Shown here: positions 25,503-34,809 of the stretch, piece after piece
Numbering within the stretch: the stretch's first letter is position 1
How the letters are laid out: the number at the start of each line of letters is the position of its first letter
Assembly (NCBI GenBank): GCA_963751595.1
Contig: CAVVVC010000009.1
Span: forward strand, 72,595 to 136,594
Direction of reading: 5' to 3'
DNA from: JAHEGP01 sp963751595
Lineage (GTDB): Bacteria; Pseudomonadota; Gammaproteobacteria; Pseudomonadales; JAHEGP01
DNA: 64,000 nt
The notes under the pieces: model-generated
The model's input: only the letters and a program-made list of their open reading frames with translations
Database searches by the model: none
Told to the model about the DNA's origin: nothing
Translations under genes and position numbers: made by a program

Positions 25503-26504
25503 ATGTCAGGCAGCCTGGCGGTAAAGACGGCATTGGAAAGCAAACCGGCTTCGGCCTTGCCCGCGGTAAAGTCCGGCCTGGTGAAAGCTGGCCATGCCGT
25601 GGTGTTGCCGGTGATCGGCGTGTTGGTGTTCCTGCTTTTCTGGCAATTCAGCGCGAACCGGATCGAAACCTCTCTGGGCCAGTTTCCCGGACCGATGCAG
25701 GTATGGGAGCAGGGCCGGAACCTGGTAACGGAGCACGCCGAGGCACGGGACAAGGCCGAGCGGTTCTACGAACGCCAGCAACTGCGCAATGAGAAAAAGC
25801 TGGCCGCCAATCCGGACGCAAACGTCAAGTGGCGCAAGTACACCGGGAGTGCGACCTTCTTCGACCAGATCCAGACCAGCCTGTTGACGGTGGCCGCCGG
25901 CTTTTTACTGGCCAACTTCATCGCCATTCCCCTGGGAATTGTGTGTGGGCTCAGCGCCAACGTGTACCGCGCGGTAAATCCGATTATCCAGTTGCTCAAG
26001 CCGGTTTCGCCCCTGGCCTGGCTACCGCTGGTCACCATGGTCGTCAGTGCCACCTACAGTGCCGATGACCCCTTGTTCGACAAGTCCTTCGTCAACTCGG
26101 CCATAACGGTTGCCCTTTGCTGCCTGTGGCCGACCCTGATCAATACCACCGTCGGGGTCGCTGGCATCGACAGGGACCTGGTCAACGTTAGCAAGGTGAT
26201 GGCCCTGTCACCCGCTGTCTATGTGCGCAAGATCGTCCTGCCATCCGCCATACCCATGATCTTCACGGGTCTTCGGCTCTCGCTGGCAACCGGCTGGATG
26301 GTGCTGATTGCGGCCGAAATGCTGGCGCAAAATCCCGGCCTGGGGAAATTTGTCTGGGATGAATTCCAGAACGGCAGTTCGGATTCCATGGGCCGAATCA
26401 TGGTGGCGGTACTCACTATCGGCCTCATCGGCTTCATGCTGGACAAACTCATGCTCACCCTGCAGAAAAAAGTAAGTTGGGACAAACAGGCAACCCTGCG
26501 TTGA
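25503..26504 (+). CDS. nrtB: nitrate ABC transporter, permease
   Basis: A 333-residue inner-membrane protein with about six helices in the C-terminal two thirds and a cytoplasm-type insertion rich in charged residues (about 75-120) after the first helix. The binding-protein-dependent permease signature is present around GIDRDLVNVSKVMALSPAVYVRKIVLPSAIPMIFTGLRLSLATGWMVLIAAEML (EAA-like loop). NrtB/NasE family. A CTGGAGGAAG site lies just upstream. It sits between the binding protein and the ATPase. Confidence 0.93.
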   Translation: MSGSLAVKTALESKPASALPAVKSGLVKAGHAVVLPVIGVLVFLLFWQFSANRIETSLGQFPGPMQVWEQGRNLVTEHAEARDKAERFYERQQLRNEKKLAANPDANVKWRKYTGSATFFDQIQTSLLTVAAGFLLANFIAIPLGIVCGLSANVYRAVNPIIQLLKPVSPLAWLPLVTMVVSATYSADDPLFDKSFVNSAITVALCCLWPTLINTTVGVAGIDRDLVNVSKVMALSPAVYVRKIVLPSAIPMIFTGLRLSLATGWMVLIAAEMLAQNPGLGKFVWDEFQNGSSDSMGRIMVAVLTIGLIGFMLDKLMLTLQKKVSWDKQATLR

Positions 26505-26515
26505 GGAAACAGACG

Positions 26516-27445
26516 ATGATGAACAACCAGTATCTTGAGTTGAGCGGTGTCGGCATTGAGTTTCGCACCAACGGAAAAAGCTTTCGCGCCCTGCGCGATG
26601 TCAACCTGAAAATTGGCGAGGGCGAATTCGTGACCCTGATCGGCCACTCCGGCTGCGGCAAGTCCACGGTGCTTAACATCATCGCCGGCCTGCACCTTGC
26701 CACCGAGGGTGGGGCAATTCTTGAAGGTAAAGAAGTCACCGAACCCGGCCCCGAGAGGGCGGTGGTTTTTCAGAACCACTCGCTGATGCCCTGGCTGTCG
26801 GTCTACGACAATGTCGCCCTCGCGGTGGACCAGGTGTTTCGCAAAACCCGCTCCAGGGCCGAGCGCCGGGAATGGGTTGAACATAACCTGCGGCTGGTGA
26901 ACATGGAACAGGCGATGAAGAAGCTTCCGGGAGAAATCTCCGGTGGTATGAAACAACGTGTGGGCATTGCCCGGGCACTGGCGATGCAGCCCAAGGTGTT
27001 GTTGATGGACGAACCCTTCGGCGCCCTCGACGCCCTGACCCGTGCCCAGCTCCAGGATTCCCTTATGCGTATCCATGCCGACCTCCGCTCTACCGTGGTT
27101 ATGATTACCCACGATGTCGATGAGGCCGTGCTGCTATCCGATCGCATCGTCATGATGACCAACGGACCTGCGGCAACCATCGGCGAGGTATTGCCCGTGG
27201 AACTGGAGCGGCCCCGGGACCGGCTTGAACTGGCTGAAGACCCGGCATTCGTTCATCTCCGCCAGCAGGTTTTACAGTTCCTCTACGCCAAGCACCGTCG
27301 CGCAGAGCCCGGGGCCCAGGCCGCCAGCGCGCCGAGTGGTGATGCGCCCGCGGCAGGCACCCCCCCGATGGGCGCTGCGGATCAGGGCAGTTCGATCCCG
27401 AAAGCTGTCGAGCCGATGCGTCCCAATCGTATCGAGGCGGCCTGA
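26516..27445 (+). CDS. nrtD: nitrate ABC transporter, ATP-binding protein
   Basis: A 309-residue ABC ATPase starting at the ATG at 26516 after GAGGAAAC. Walker A is GHSGCGKST, the Q-loop is VVFQNHSLMPWLSV, the signature is ISGGMKQRVGIARAL, Walker B is VLLMDEPFGALDALT and the switch His is in MITHDVDEA. The length and single domain fit NrtD/NasD rather than the two-domain NrtC. After about residue 260 the tail is a low-complexity Ala/Pro/Gly stretch absent from most relatives. It overlaps no neighbour. Confidence 0.93.
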   Translation: MMNNQYLELSGVGIEFRTNGKSFRALRDVNLKIGEGEFVTLIGHSGCGKSTVLNIIAGLHLATEGGAILEGKEVTEPGPERAVVFQNHSLMPWLSVYDNVALAVDQVFRKTRSRAERREWVEHNLRLVNMEQAMKKLPGEISGGMKQRVGIARALAMQPKVLLMDEPFGALDALTRAQLQDSLMRIHADLRSTVVMITHDVDEAVLLSDRIVMMTNGPAATIGEVLPVELERPRDRLELAEDPAFVHLRQQVLQFLYAKHRRAEPGAQAASAPSGDAPAAGTPPMGAADQGSSIPKAVEPMRPNRIEAA

Positions 27446-27467
27446 TACCGTCAGCCGGAGCTTCTTC

Positions 27468-28694
27468 ATGGCAGAACGACTCATTATTATCGGCGCCGGC
27501 ATGGCCTGTGCCTACCTGTTGCAGCAGTTGGCGCGTCAGCGCCACGACTTCGCCATTACCGTTGTCGGCGATGAACCTGAAGTCTGCTACAACCGGGTTT
27601 TGCTGTCGCAACTGCTGGCGGGGGAGAGTGCCGAACAGGATCTTGAGATGCTAACCGCCGGGTCCACCCATCGACCCGAGTTCCTGACTTCCTGCCGGAT
27701 TGTGTCGGTAGATCCGGTCCGGCGCTGCCTGGGCACGGAGGATGGCCGGCAGTTGCACTATGACCGGCTGGTATTTGCCACCGGCGCCGCGGCGGCTCTG
27801 CCGATACTCCCCGGGATGCAGGCCAGCAATGTCGGCGCATTTCGCAGTCTTGCCGATGCCCGCTCGCTGCAGGACTTCGCCGCCAGCGGCAGGCACGCCC
27901 TGGTGGTGGGCGCCGGCTTGCTCGGTCTCGAAGCCGCCCACGGCCTGGTCCGACTTGGCTGCGACGTGACCGTTGTCCACCGGCGGGATCATATTATGAA
28001 TCGGCAGCTCGATCGGCGCGGCAGCGAGTATTTGCAGGATGCCCTTGAGCGCCGGGGCATGCGATTCGTGCTGGATGACGGGATTGCCGAACTGCTGGTA
28101 ACCGGCAATACCCTCGATGCCGTGCGCTTGCAAAGCGGTCGGCGCATTGCGACCCAGCGGCTGGTCTTTGCCACCGGCATTACCCCCTCGATCGCCCTGG
28201 CCAGGGAGGCCGGTCTGCAATGCGAGCGGGGAATCGTCGTCGATGCCTGCCTGCGCACCAGTGCGCGGGACGTCTACGCCCTCGGTGAGTGCAGCCAGTT
28301 CCAGGCGCATTGTTTCGGCCTGGTGGCGCCCATCCGAACACAGGCCGAAGTGCTGGCTCGCGAGCTCCTCGCCATGGACGGATCGGGGTTCAGCGCCCGT
28401 GCTTATCCCACCCAGCTCAAGGTGTCCGGCGTCGACATTTTTGCGGCCGGTGCGATTGAGGGCGCCGCCGGTGAGGAAAACCTGGTACTGGAAGACGCCG
28501 CGGCCGGTGTCTATCGCCGCCTGGTCATCCGCGACCAACGATTGGTCGGGGCAGTGCTGGTCGGCGATAAACGCGGCGGTAACTGGTACGACGAATTGAT
28601 TCGGTCAGGCACCGATATTTCAGCCATGCGCTCGGTCCTGATGTTCGGCAAGGAGCTGTGTGAAGCCTTGCCGCCGCGGTGTGCGGCGGCCTGA
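27468..28694 (+). CDS. FAD/NAD(P)-dependent oxidoreductase, probable electron donor to nitrate reductase
   Basis: A 408-residue pyridine-nucleotide-disulfide-type reductase starting at ATG 27468, 23 bases after the ATPase gene. The FAD-binding motif IIGAGMACAYLL, the ATG-type motif FATGAAAAL, the NAD(P) motif VVGAGLLGLEAA and the second FAD motif DVYALGECS are all present. It resembles the N-terminal half of NirB and rubredoxin/ferredoxin reductases. There is no iron-sulfur domain of its own. In a nas operon this is the expected place of the NADH-oxidising subunit (NasC of Klebsiella, NasB of Bacillus), and NasA here has a C-terminal [2Fe-2S]-type domain to receive the electrons. Role inferred from context. 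Confidence 0.8.
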   Translation: MAERLIIIGAGMACAYLLQQLARQRHDFAITVVGDEPEVCYNRVLLSQLLAGESAEQDLEMLTAGSTHRPEFLTSCRIVSVDPVRRCLGTEDGRQLHYDRLVFATGAAAALPILPGMQASNVGAFRSLADARSLQDFAASGRHALVVGAGLLGLEAAHGLVRLGCDVTVVHRRDHIMNRQLDRRGSEYLQDALERRGMRFVLDDGIAELLVTGNTLDAVRLQSGRRIATQRLVFATGITPSIALAREAGLQCERGIVVDACLRTSARDVYALGECSQFQAHCFGLVAPIRTQAEVLARELLAMDGSGFSARAYPTQLKVSGVDIFAAGAIEGAAGEENLVLEDAAAGVYRRLVIRDQRLVGAVLVGDKRGGNWYDELIRSGTDISAMRSVLMFGKELCEALPPRCAAA

Positions 28695-28744
28695 TAGGGG
28701 AGCGCCGGCGCCTGGCCTCACCCAACACATTCTGGAGCAGTCCC

Positions 28745-31267
28745 ATGAGCAGCAAACAGATCGTCGTTATCGGCAACGGCATGGTCGGTCACCACTTTGT
28801 GAAAACCCTGGTGGAGTCCGGGGCCGATTGCCGCATTACAGTGATTGGTGAAGAACCCAGGCCTGCCTATGACCGGGTCCACCTGTCTGAAGTTTTTGCC
28901 GGCCGTGACCCCGGCGAGCTGGCTCTGGTGAGTCGTGCAACCTACAAGGAGTGGCAGGTAGATGCGCGCTACGGCGACCCGGTAGTCAGCATTGATCGGG
29001 CTGCCAGGCAGGTGACGACCCGCAGTGGCCAACGCGTCAGCTACGACAAACTGGTCATGGCCACCGGCTCCTATCCCTTCGTGCCGCCGGTCAAGGGAGC
29101 AGACCACAAGCGGTGCCTGACCTATCGCACCATAGACGATCTCGGGGCAATCAAGTCCAGGGCTACCCACAGCCGCGTGGGTACGGTGGTTGGTGGTGGC
29201 TTGCTCGGTCTGGAGTGCGCCAATGCCCTGAAGAACCTGGGGCTGCAAACCCATGTGGTGGAGTTTGCTCCCGGCTTGATGGGCGTGCAGCTCGATGAGG
29301 GGGGTTCGCGCATGTTGCGGCGCAAGGTCGAGGGTCTGGATGTGACCGTGCACACGGGCAAGAATACCCGAAATATCGGCCCGGGCTCGGAGTGCGCCCT
29401 GCGCATGGACTTTGCCGATGAAACCCATCTCGAAACCGATATGGTGGTTTTTTCCGCGGGCATACGACCCCGGGATGATCTGGCCCGCGCCTGCGACCTG
29501 AAGGTCGGGGAGCGCGGTGGCATCGTCATTGACTACCGCTGCAAGACCAGTGACACCGACATCTTCGCGATCGGTGAGTGCGCCCTGTTTGGCGGCAGGA
29601 TCTTTGGCCTGGTGGCGCCGGGCTACCGCATGGCGGAAGCCGTGGTCAAGCAATTGGTGGGGGAAGAAGGCGTATTCCATGGCGCCGATATGAGCACCAA
29701 ACTTAAACTGTTAGGGGTTGATGTCGGCTCTATCGGCGATACCCATGCCCGCACCCCGGGGTCGATAGCCTATGTGTTCAGTGACGAACGCGAGGAGTAT
29801 TACCAGCGCCTGGTGACCACTGCCGACGGCAAGAAACTGTTGGGTGCGGTACTGGTTGGCAACTGTGAGCAATACGATACCCTGTTGCAGTACCACCAGA
29901 ATGCCATCGATTTACCGGCTGAGCCCCTGTCTCTCATTCTCCCCGCAGCCGGCGAAGTACCGAGCCTGGGTATGGCGGCTCTGCCCGCGACTGCGACGAT
30001 TTGTTCCTGTCATAACGTCACCAAGGGCGACCTGCTGGCCGCCATGGACGACGGTTGCTGCTCCTTTGTCGAGGTCAAGAACGCCACCGCGGCAAGCACC
30101 GGCTGCGGTGGTTGTGCGGCGATGGTAAAAAACCTGGTGGACGAGGAACTGAGCTCCCGGGGGGTGGAAGTCGATCGAAGCATTTGCGAGCATTTTCCCT
30201 ATACCCGGCAGGAGCTGTTTCACCTCGCAAAGGTGGGTGGCATCGACGACTTTGACGCCATGATCTCGGCTCACGGCAGGGGACTGGGCTGTGATATCTG
30301 CAAGCCGACCGTCGCCTCTATCATGGCCTCGCTGTGGAACGAGCATGTGCTGGCAAAACCCCATGTGGGCCTGCAGGACACCAACGATACTTTCCTGGCG
30401 AACATGCAAAAGGACGGTACTTACTCGGTGGTGCCGAGGGTGGCCGGCGGTGAGATTACGCCGGACAAACTGATCGTGCTGGGGGAAGTGGCGAAAAAAT
30501 ACAATCTGTACACCAAGATTACGGGGGGGCAGCGCATCGACCTGTTTGGCGCCCGGGTGGATCAGCTCCCCGCAATCTGGGCTGAGCTGGTGGCCGCGGG
30601 CTTCGAGACCGGGCATGCCTACGGCAAGGCGCTGCGGACCGTTAAGTCCTGTGTCGGCAGCAGCTGGTGCCGCTACGGGGTACAGGACAGCGTAGCCATG
30701 GCCATCTACCTGGAGAATCGCTACAAGGGGCTGCGAGCACCCCACAAGTTGAAGTCGGGGGTCTCGGGTTGCACCCGGGAATGTGCCGAGGCGCAGTCCA
30801 AGGATTTCGGTGTAATCGCCACCGAGAACGGTTGGAATCTCTATGTTTGCGGCAATGGTGGAATGAAACCCCGTCACGCCGATCTGTTTGCCACCGATCT
30901 CGACGACGAAACCCTGGTTCGCTACATCGACCGATTCCTGATGTTTTACATCCGCACCGGCGAGCGCCTGCAGCGAACGTCGGTATGGATGCAGAATCTC
31001 GAGGGCGGTATCGACTACCTGCGCGCCGTGGTCATGGACGACAAGCTAGGCATAGCGGACGAGCTCGAGGCCCAGATGGCCCACATTGTGGGTAGCTATG
31101 AATGTGAGTGGAAGGCCGTGCTGGGCGATGCGGAAAAGCTCAAGCGCTTCCGCCAGTTCGTGAATTCCGACAAGCAGGATAGCGGGGTGGTTTTCGTGCG
31201 TGAGCGAGAGCAAGTGCGCCCGGCACGAGCCGAGGAGCGATTGCGCCTGGTTGAGATGGCCGATTAG
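28745..31267 (+). CDS. nirB: assimilatory nitrite reductase (NADH), large subunit
   Basis: An 840-residue flavo-siroheme enzyme reducing nitrite to ammonium. The start is the ATG at 28745. In order: FAD/NAD(P) reductase domain (VVIGNGMVGHHF, VGGGLLGLECA, IFAIGECALFGG), a BFD-type [2Fe-2S] region around 430-490 (CSCHNVTKGDL, TGCGGCAAMVKN), then the nitrite/sulfite reductase ferredoxin-like and catalytic domains. The [4Fe-4S]-siroheme cysteines lie in CVGSSWCRYGVQDS and SGCTRECAEAQSKDFG (the C-x5-C and C-x3-C pattern). Full length and intact. Confidence 0.96.
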   Translation: MSSKQIVVIGNGMVGHHFVKTLVESGADCRITVIGEEPRPAYDRVHLSEVFAGRDPGELALVSRATYKEWQVDARYGDPVVSIDRAARQVTTRSGQRVSYDKLVMATGSYPFVPPVKGADHKRCLTYRTIDDLGAIKSRATHSRVGTVVGGGLLGLECANALKNLGLQTHVVEFAPGLMGVQLDEGGSRMLRRKVEGLDVTVHTGKNTRNIGPGSECALRMDFADETHLETDMVVFSAGIRPRDDLARACDLKVGERGGIVIDYRCKTSDTDIFAIGECALFGGRIFGLVAPGYRMAEAVVKQLVGEEGVFHGADMSTKLKLLGVDVGSIGDTHARTPGSIAYVFSDEREEYYQRLVTTADGKKLLGAVLVGNCEQYDTLLQYHQNAIDLPAEPLSLILPAAGEVPSLGMAALPATATICSCHNVTKGDLLAAMDDGCCSFVEVKNATAASTGCGGCAAMVKNLVDEELSSRGVEVDRSICEHFPYTRQELFHLAKVGGIDDFDAMISAHGRGLGCDICKPTVASIMASLWNEHVLAKPHVGLQDTNDTFLANMQKDGTYSVVPRVAGGEITPDKLIVLGEVAKKYNLYTKITGGQRIDLFGARVDQLPAIWAELVAAGFETGHAYGKALRTVKSCVGSSWCRYGVQDSVAMAIYLENRYKGLRAPHKLKSGVSGCTRECAEAQSKDFGVIATENGWNLYVCGNGGMKPRHADLFATDLDDETLVRYIDRFLMFYIRTGERLQRTSVWMQNLEGGIDYLRAVVMDDKLGIADELEAQMAHIVGSYECEWKAVLGDAEKLKRFRQFVNSDKQDSGVVFVREREQVRPARAEERLRLVEMAD

Positions 31268-31339
31268 CCGGTTTGAACCAGTACCGCAGTGAGCCTGGTG
31301 TTGCCAGGTGGATATTTACCGATTGAAGGAGTAACAACG

Positions 31340-31690
31340 ATGACTGCACTGGCGCTGCGCGAGTGGGAAGTGGCCTGCAACTCATGCGACCTGGTAGAGG
31401 GTTCCGGCGTGTGCGCCTTGGTCAGGGGGGTGCAGGTAGCGATTTATTACCTGCCGCAGCTGGAAACCCCGATTTTTGCCCTCGCCAACCATGACCCGAT
31501 AGGCGGGGCAAATGTACTCTCCCGCGGCATTGTGGGTGATTTAGGGGGAGAACTGGTTGTCGCGTCTCCGCTGTACAAACAGCACTTCAATCTTCGCACC
31601 GGTGCCTGTGTCGAGCGGGAGGATGTTGCAGTGCCGGTTTACCTTGCGCGCCTGGACGGCGATAAGGTGCTGATCGCGTTGCCCGCATGA
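31340..31690 (+). CDS. nirD: nitrite reductase small subunit (Rieske-like fold)
   Basis: A 116-residue protein starting at the ATG at 31340 (GAAGGAG upstream). It has the NirD fold, related to Rieske proteins, with FALANHDPIGGANVLSRGIVGD and VVASPLYKQHFNLRTGACVE. The residues that bind the Rieske cluster are only partly kept, as in other NirD proteins. The stop overlaps the ATG of nasA by four bases, coupling the two. Confidence 0.93.
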   Translation: MTALALREWEVACNSCDLVEGSGVCALVRGVQVAIYYLPQLETPIFALANHDPIGGANVLSRGIVGDLGGELVVASPLYKQHFNLRTGACVEREDVAVPVYLARLDGDKVLIALPA

Positions 31691-34341
31691 GCGACTGTAA
31701 AACCACCTGTCCCTACTGTGGCGTTGGCTGCGGCGTCCTGGTCCGTGCCGGTGCCAAGGGCGAGCTGCAGATTGCCGGCGATGTGGCTCATCCGGCCAAT
31801 CGCGGGCGCCTGTGTGTCAAGGGCGCCACCCTGGGGGACACCCTGGGCCGGCCGGGGCGGCTGCTTCGGCCCCGTTACCGGGGCAGCGAGCTGAGCTGGG
31901 ACTCGGCTCTGGACAGGGTAGCCCGTGCCATTCGCACCGTGGTGTCCGAAAGTGGCCCTGAAGCCATTGCCTGTTACCTTTCCGGTCAATTGCTGACCGA
32001 GGATTACTACGTTGCCAACAAGCTGATGAAGGGGTTCCTCGGCAGCGCCAATGTCGATACCAATTCCCGGCTCTGCATGGCCTCAGCAGTTGCCGCCCAC
32101 AAGCGGGCCTTCGGCGCCGACCTCCTACCCTGCAGTTATACCGACCTGGAAGCGGCGGACCTGGTGGTTATGGTGGGTTCGAATGCGGCCTGGGCACACC
32201 CGGTGGTCTATCAGCGAATCGCCGAGTCGGCGCGCAACAATCCCCGCAAACGCATCGTAGTCATCGACCCGCGGGCAACCGCCAGTTGCGATATTGCCGA
32301 TCTGCACCTTCCCCTTGCGCCGGGCAGTGACGGCTTCCTCTTTACCGGCCTGCTGCACTGGCTGGTGCAGTGTGATGGCCTCGATCGCGACTATATCGAC
32401 AGCCACTGCGAGGGCTTCGAGGCAAGCCTGGCCGGCGCTGGGGCTTTCGATCTCCAGGCGGTGGCGGCGCAAACCAGGCTGGAACCGGACCTGATACTGC
32501 AGTTTTACCAGTGGTTCGCCCAGACTGAACGAACGGTGACGATGTACTCCCAGGGCGTCAACCAATCCGCTACCGGCACCGACAAGTGCAATGCGATCAT
32601 TAATTGCCATCTTGCCACCGGCCGCATCGGCAAGCCGGGCAGGGGGCCGTTTTCGATTACCGGCCAGCCCAATGCCATGGGTGGTCGCGAGGTGGGCGGC
32701 ATGGCCAACCAACTGGCCGCCCACATGGATTTTACCCCTGCCGCCATCGATCGGGTGCAGCGCTACTGGGGTGCAACCGCCATGGCCACCGCGCCCGGGC
32801 TGAAAGCGGTGGATATGTTCGAAGCGGCGGCAACAGCGAAGATTCGCCTACTGTGGATTATGGCGACCAACCCTGCTGTCAGCCTGCCGGACAGTCGCCG
32901 GGTACGCCAGGCACTCAAAAACTGCGAATTCGTTATCGTCTCGGATTGCGTTGCCGACACCGATACCACCGCCTTTGCCGACCTGTTGCTGCCGGCGATG
33001 GGGTGGGGCGAGAAGGACGGCACCGTCACCAACTCCGAGCGCTGTATCTCCCGCCAGCGGGCTCTGCAGCCTGCGCCTGGCGAGGCCCGAGCCGACTGGT
33101 GGATTATCACCCAGGTGGCGCATCGACTCGGCTTTAGCCGTCAGTTTGGCTATCGTTGCGCCGGCGATATTTTTGCCGAACATGCGGGGCTGTCGGCATT
33201 CGAAAACAACGGCTCCCGGGATTTCGATATCGGCGGCCTCGCCAGCTTGAGCCCGGGGGACTATGACAGGCTGGAGCCGGTTTACTGGCCTTTCCGGGAG
33301 GCTGGCGAAGAACATCGAGTGTTCTCCGACGGCGCGTTTTTTACTCCGTCCGGCAAAGCCCGCTTCGTGCCCGTCACCGCGCAGGCGGCAGCGGCGGATA
33401 ACTGGCACGAGGGCGCCTTGCTCCTCAATAGCGGCAGGCTGCGGGATCAGTGGCACACCATGACCCGCACCGGTAGCGTGCCCAAACTGATGCGCCATCA
33501 AGATTTCTTCAGTGTTGGCGTGAACCCTGATGACGCGGATCGGCGGGGCTTGAGTGATGACGACCTGATCGAATTGCGCAACCCCCTGGGCGCGGTCCGG
33601 GGACTGCTGCGGCTTGACCCGGAGCTTGCACCCGGGCAGGTTTTTACGCCCATCCACTGGAGCGATCAGTTCTCCGGGGACGCGGTTATCAGTCGGCTGT
33701 TTGCGGCAAAAACTGATCCGGTTTCCGGCCAGCCCCAGTCCAAGTTCGCCTGGGTGGCGCTGAGCCGGTTGGCCACCAGCGGCTGGGCCTACGTGCTCTC
33801 CCGCGAGCCTTTTGCAGCCGGTGAATTTGCTTACTGGTCGCGTGTTGCCGTGGACGGCGGGTACCTTACCTTGCTGGCAATGGACGAACCGGAGACACTC
33901 GAACGCTGCCTTGCCCCGTTCTGGCAGCGCACAGAGCTGCGTATAGTGCGCTATGACGACCTGTCGCTGCGCGATCACCGTTGCCTGGGGCTGAGGGAAC
34001 ACGAATCAGGCGCCAGCCGACATCTGGAGTTTGCAGTGTTCGCCCAACCGCGCCGGGAACTTCTGCCCCACCGGGACTGGCTGGCGGCGCTATTCACCGG
34101 GGAGCTGCCAATGCAACCGGCGAGCTTGCTGGCGGCAACGGATTCTGCTGCCGGCGATGTGGGGCAGCTGGTCTGCACCTGCCGGGAAGTTTCAGAGGGT
34201 CAGATCAGGCAGGCGATCGCAGCGGGTGCTGGCTCGGTCGACACCCTCGGTAACAAGCTGCGCTGCGGCACAGAATGCGGCTCCTGTGTCCCTGAATTGA
34301 AGCGTATTCTGGCGCGGTCCACGCAGGCGGCGCCAGCCTGA
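31687..34341 (+). CDS. nasA: assimilatory nitrate reductase, molybdenum catalytic subunit
   Basis: An 884-residue bis-MGD molybdoenzyme reducing nitrate to nitrite in the cytoplasm. The N-terminal [4Fe-4S] motif is CPYCGVGCGVL with a later Cys in RLCVKGATLG. The molybdopterin domains follow (DTNSRLCMASAV, MYSQGVNQSATGTDK, GKPGRGPFSITGQPNAMGGREVGG), and the molydopterin dinucleotide-binding domain begins near 575 (LLNSGRLRDQWHTMTRTG). A BFD-type [2Fe-2S] domain is at the C-terminus (VCTCREVSEGQI, RCGTECGSCVPELKRIL). No signal peptide. This is the last gene of the operon and matches Klebsiella-type NasA. Confidence 0.95.
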   Translation: MSDCKTTCPYCGVGCGVLVRAGAKGELQIAGDVAHPANRGRLCVKGATLGDTLGRPGRLLRPRYRGSELSWDSALDRVARAIRTVVSESGPEAIACYLSGQLLTEDYYVANKLMKGFLGSANVDTNSRLCMASAVAAHKRAFGADLLPCSYTDLEAADLVVMVGSNAAWAHPVVYQRIAESARNNPRKRIVVIDPRATASCDIADLHLPLAPGSDGFLFTGLLHWLVQCDGLDRDYIDSHCEGFEASLAGAGAFDLQAVAAQTRLEPDLILQFYQWFAQTERTVTMYSQGVNQSATGTDKCNAIINCHLATGRIGKPGRGPFSITGQPNAMGGREVGGMANQLAAHMDFTPAAIDRVQRYWGATAMATAPGLKAVDMFEAAATAKIRLLWIMATNPAVSLPDSRRVRQALKNCEFVIVSDCVADTDTTAFADLLLPAMGWGEKDGTVTNSERCISRQRALQPAPGEARADWWIITQVAHRLGFSRQFGYRCAGDIFAEHAGLSAFENNGSRDFDIGGLASLSPGDYDRLEPVYWPFREAGEEHRVFSDGAFFTPSGKARFVPVTAQAAAADNWHEGALLLNSGRLRDQWHTMTRTGSVPKLMRHQDFFSVGVNPDDADRRGLSDDDLIELRNPLGAVRGLLRLDPELAPGQVFTPIHWSDQFSGDAVISRLFAAKTDPVSGQPQSKFAWVALSRLATSGWAYVLSREPFAAGEFAYWSRVAVDGGYLTLLAMDEPETLERCLAPFWQRTELRIVRYDDLSLRDHRCLGLREHESGASRHLEFAVFAQPRRELLPHRDWLAALFTGELPMQPASLLAATDSAAGDVGQLVCTCREVSEGQIRQAIAAGAGSVDTLGNKLRCGTECGSCVPELKRILARSTQAAPA

Positions 34342-34563
34342 GCCAAGCTCCCGCAACGCCTCCTGCTGATCGCTACTATCCTGGCAACCAGCATCCCCTG
34401 AATGCAGCCAGGCTGCCCTTTCTGGGCGCAGCATCGGCTCCTCCCTCACGCAAGACCTGCAGCGCTTCACGCACAAAGGCGGCTTTTGTGCCCGGGCGAG
34501 GGGTAACGATTCATGCTATGCCCTTAGATAAAGTCAAGGTGTCGAAAGGGTGCCTGGCCGTGA

Positions 34564-34800
34564 TTAGCCCGCTAACCAGCTTTCGATCTGGTCACGATGC
34601 GGTATCGAGCCGGAGTGCACCAACGTCCCCGCAACAACAACTGCAGGCGTACTCATTACACCGTAGGACATGATGATTTCCGGGCTGGTTTCCTTGCTGA
34701 CGGTAACCTTTGCCCCTAACTCCCGGGCGATTTTTTCGATGATTTCAGCAGTCTTTACACACTTGCTGCAACCGCTGCCCAACACGATGATATTCTTCAT
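34564..34800 (-). CDS. small thioredoxin-like redox protein (CxxC)
   Basis: A 78-residue protein of the TM0996/MTH895 'redox-active disulfide protein' type: a start MKNIIVLGSGCSKC places the CSKC active site at the end of the first strand, and MSTPAVVVAGTLVHSG forms the cis-Pro region. Such proteins are regularly encoded next to YraQ/DUF318 permeases, as here, where it is 9 bases downstream of the permease. It could reduce a disulfide in the permease system or handle a metal. It is convergent with nasA. Confidence 0.85.
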   Translation of the reverse strand: MKNIIVLGSGCSKCVKTAEIIEKIARELGAKVTVSKETSPEIIMSYGVMSTPAVVVAGTLVHSGSIPHRDQIESWLAG

Positions 34801-34809
34801 AACAACGCC

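Noticed and set aside
34342..34563. MerR-type promoter ACCTT...AAGGG between nasA and the thioredoxin-like gene
   Set aside because: The dyad is short and imperfect, and the transcript it would drive runs against nasA with no gene behind it.
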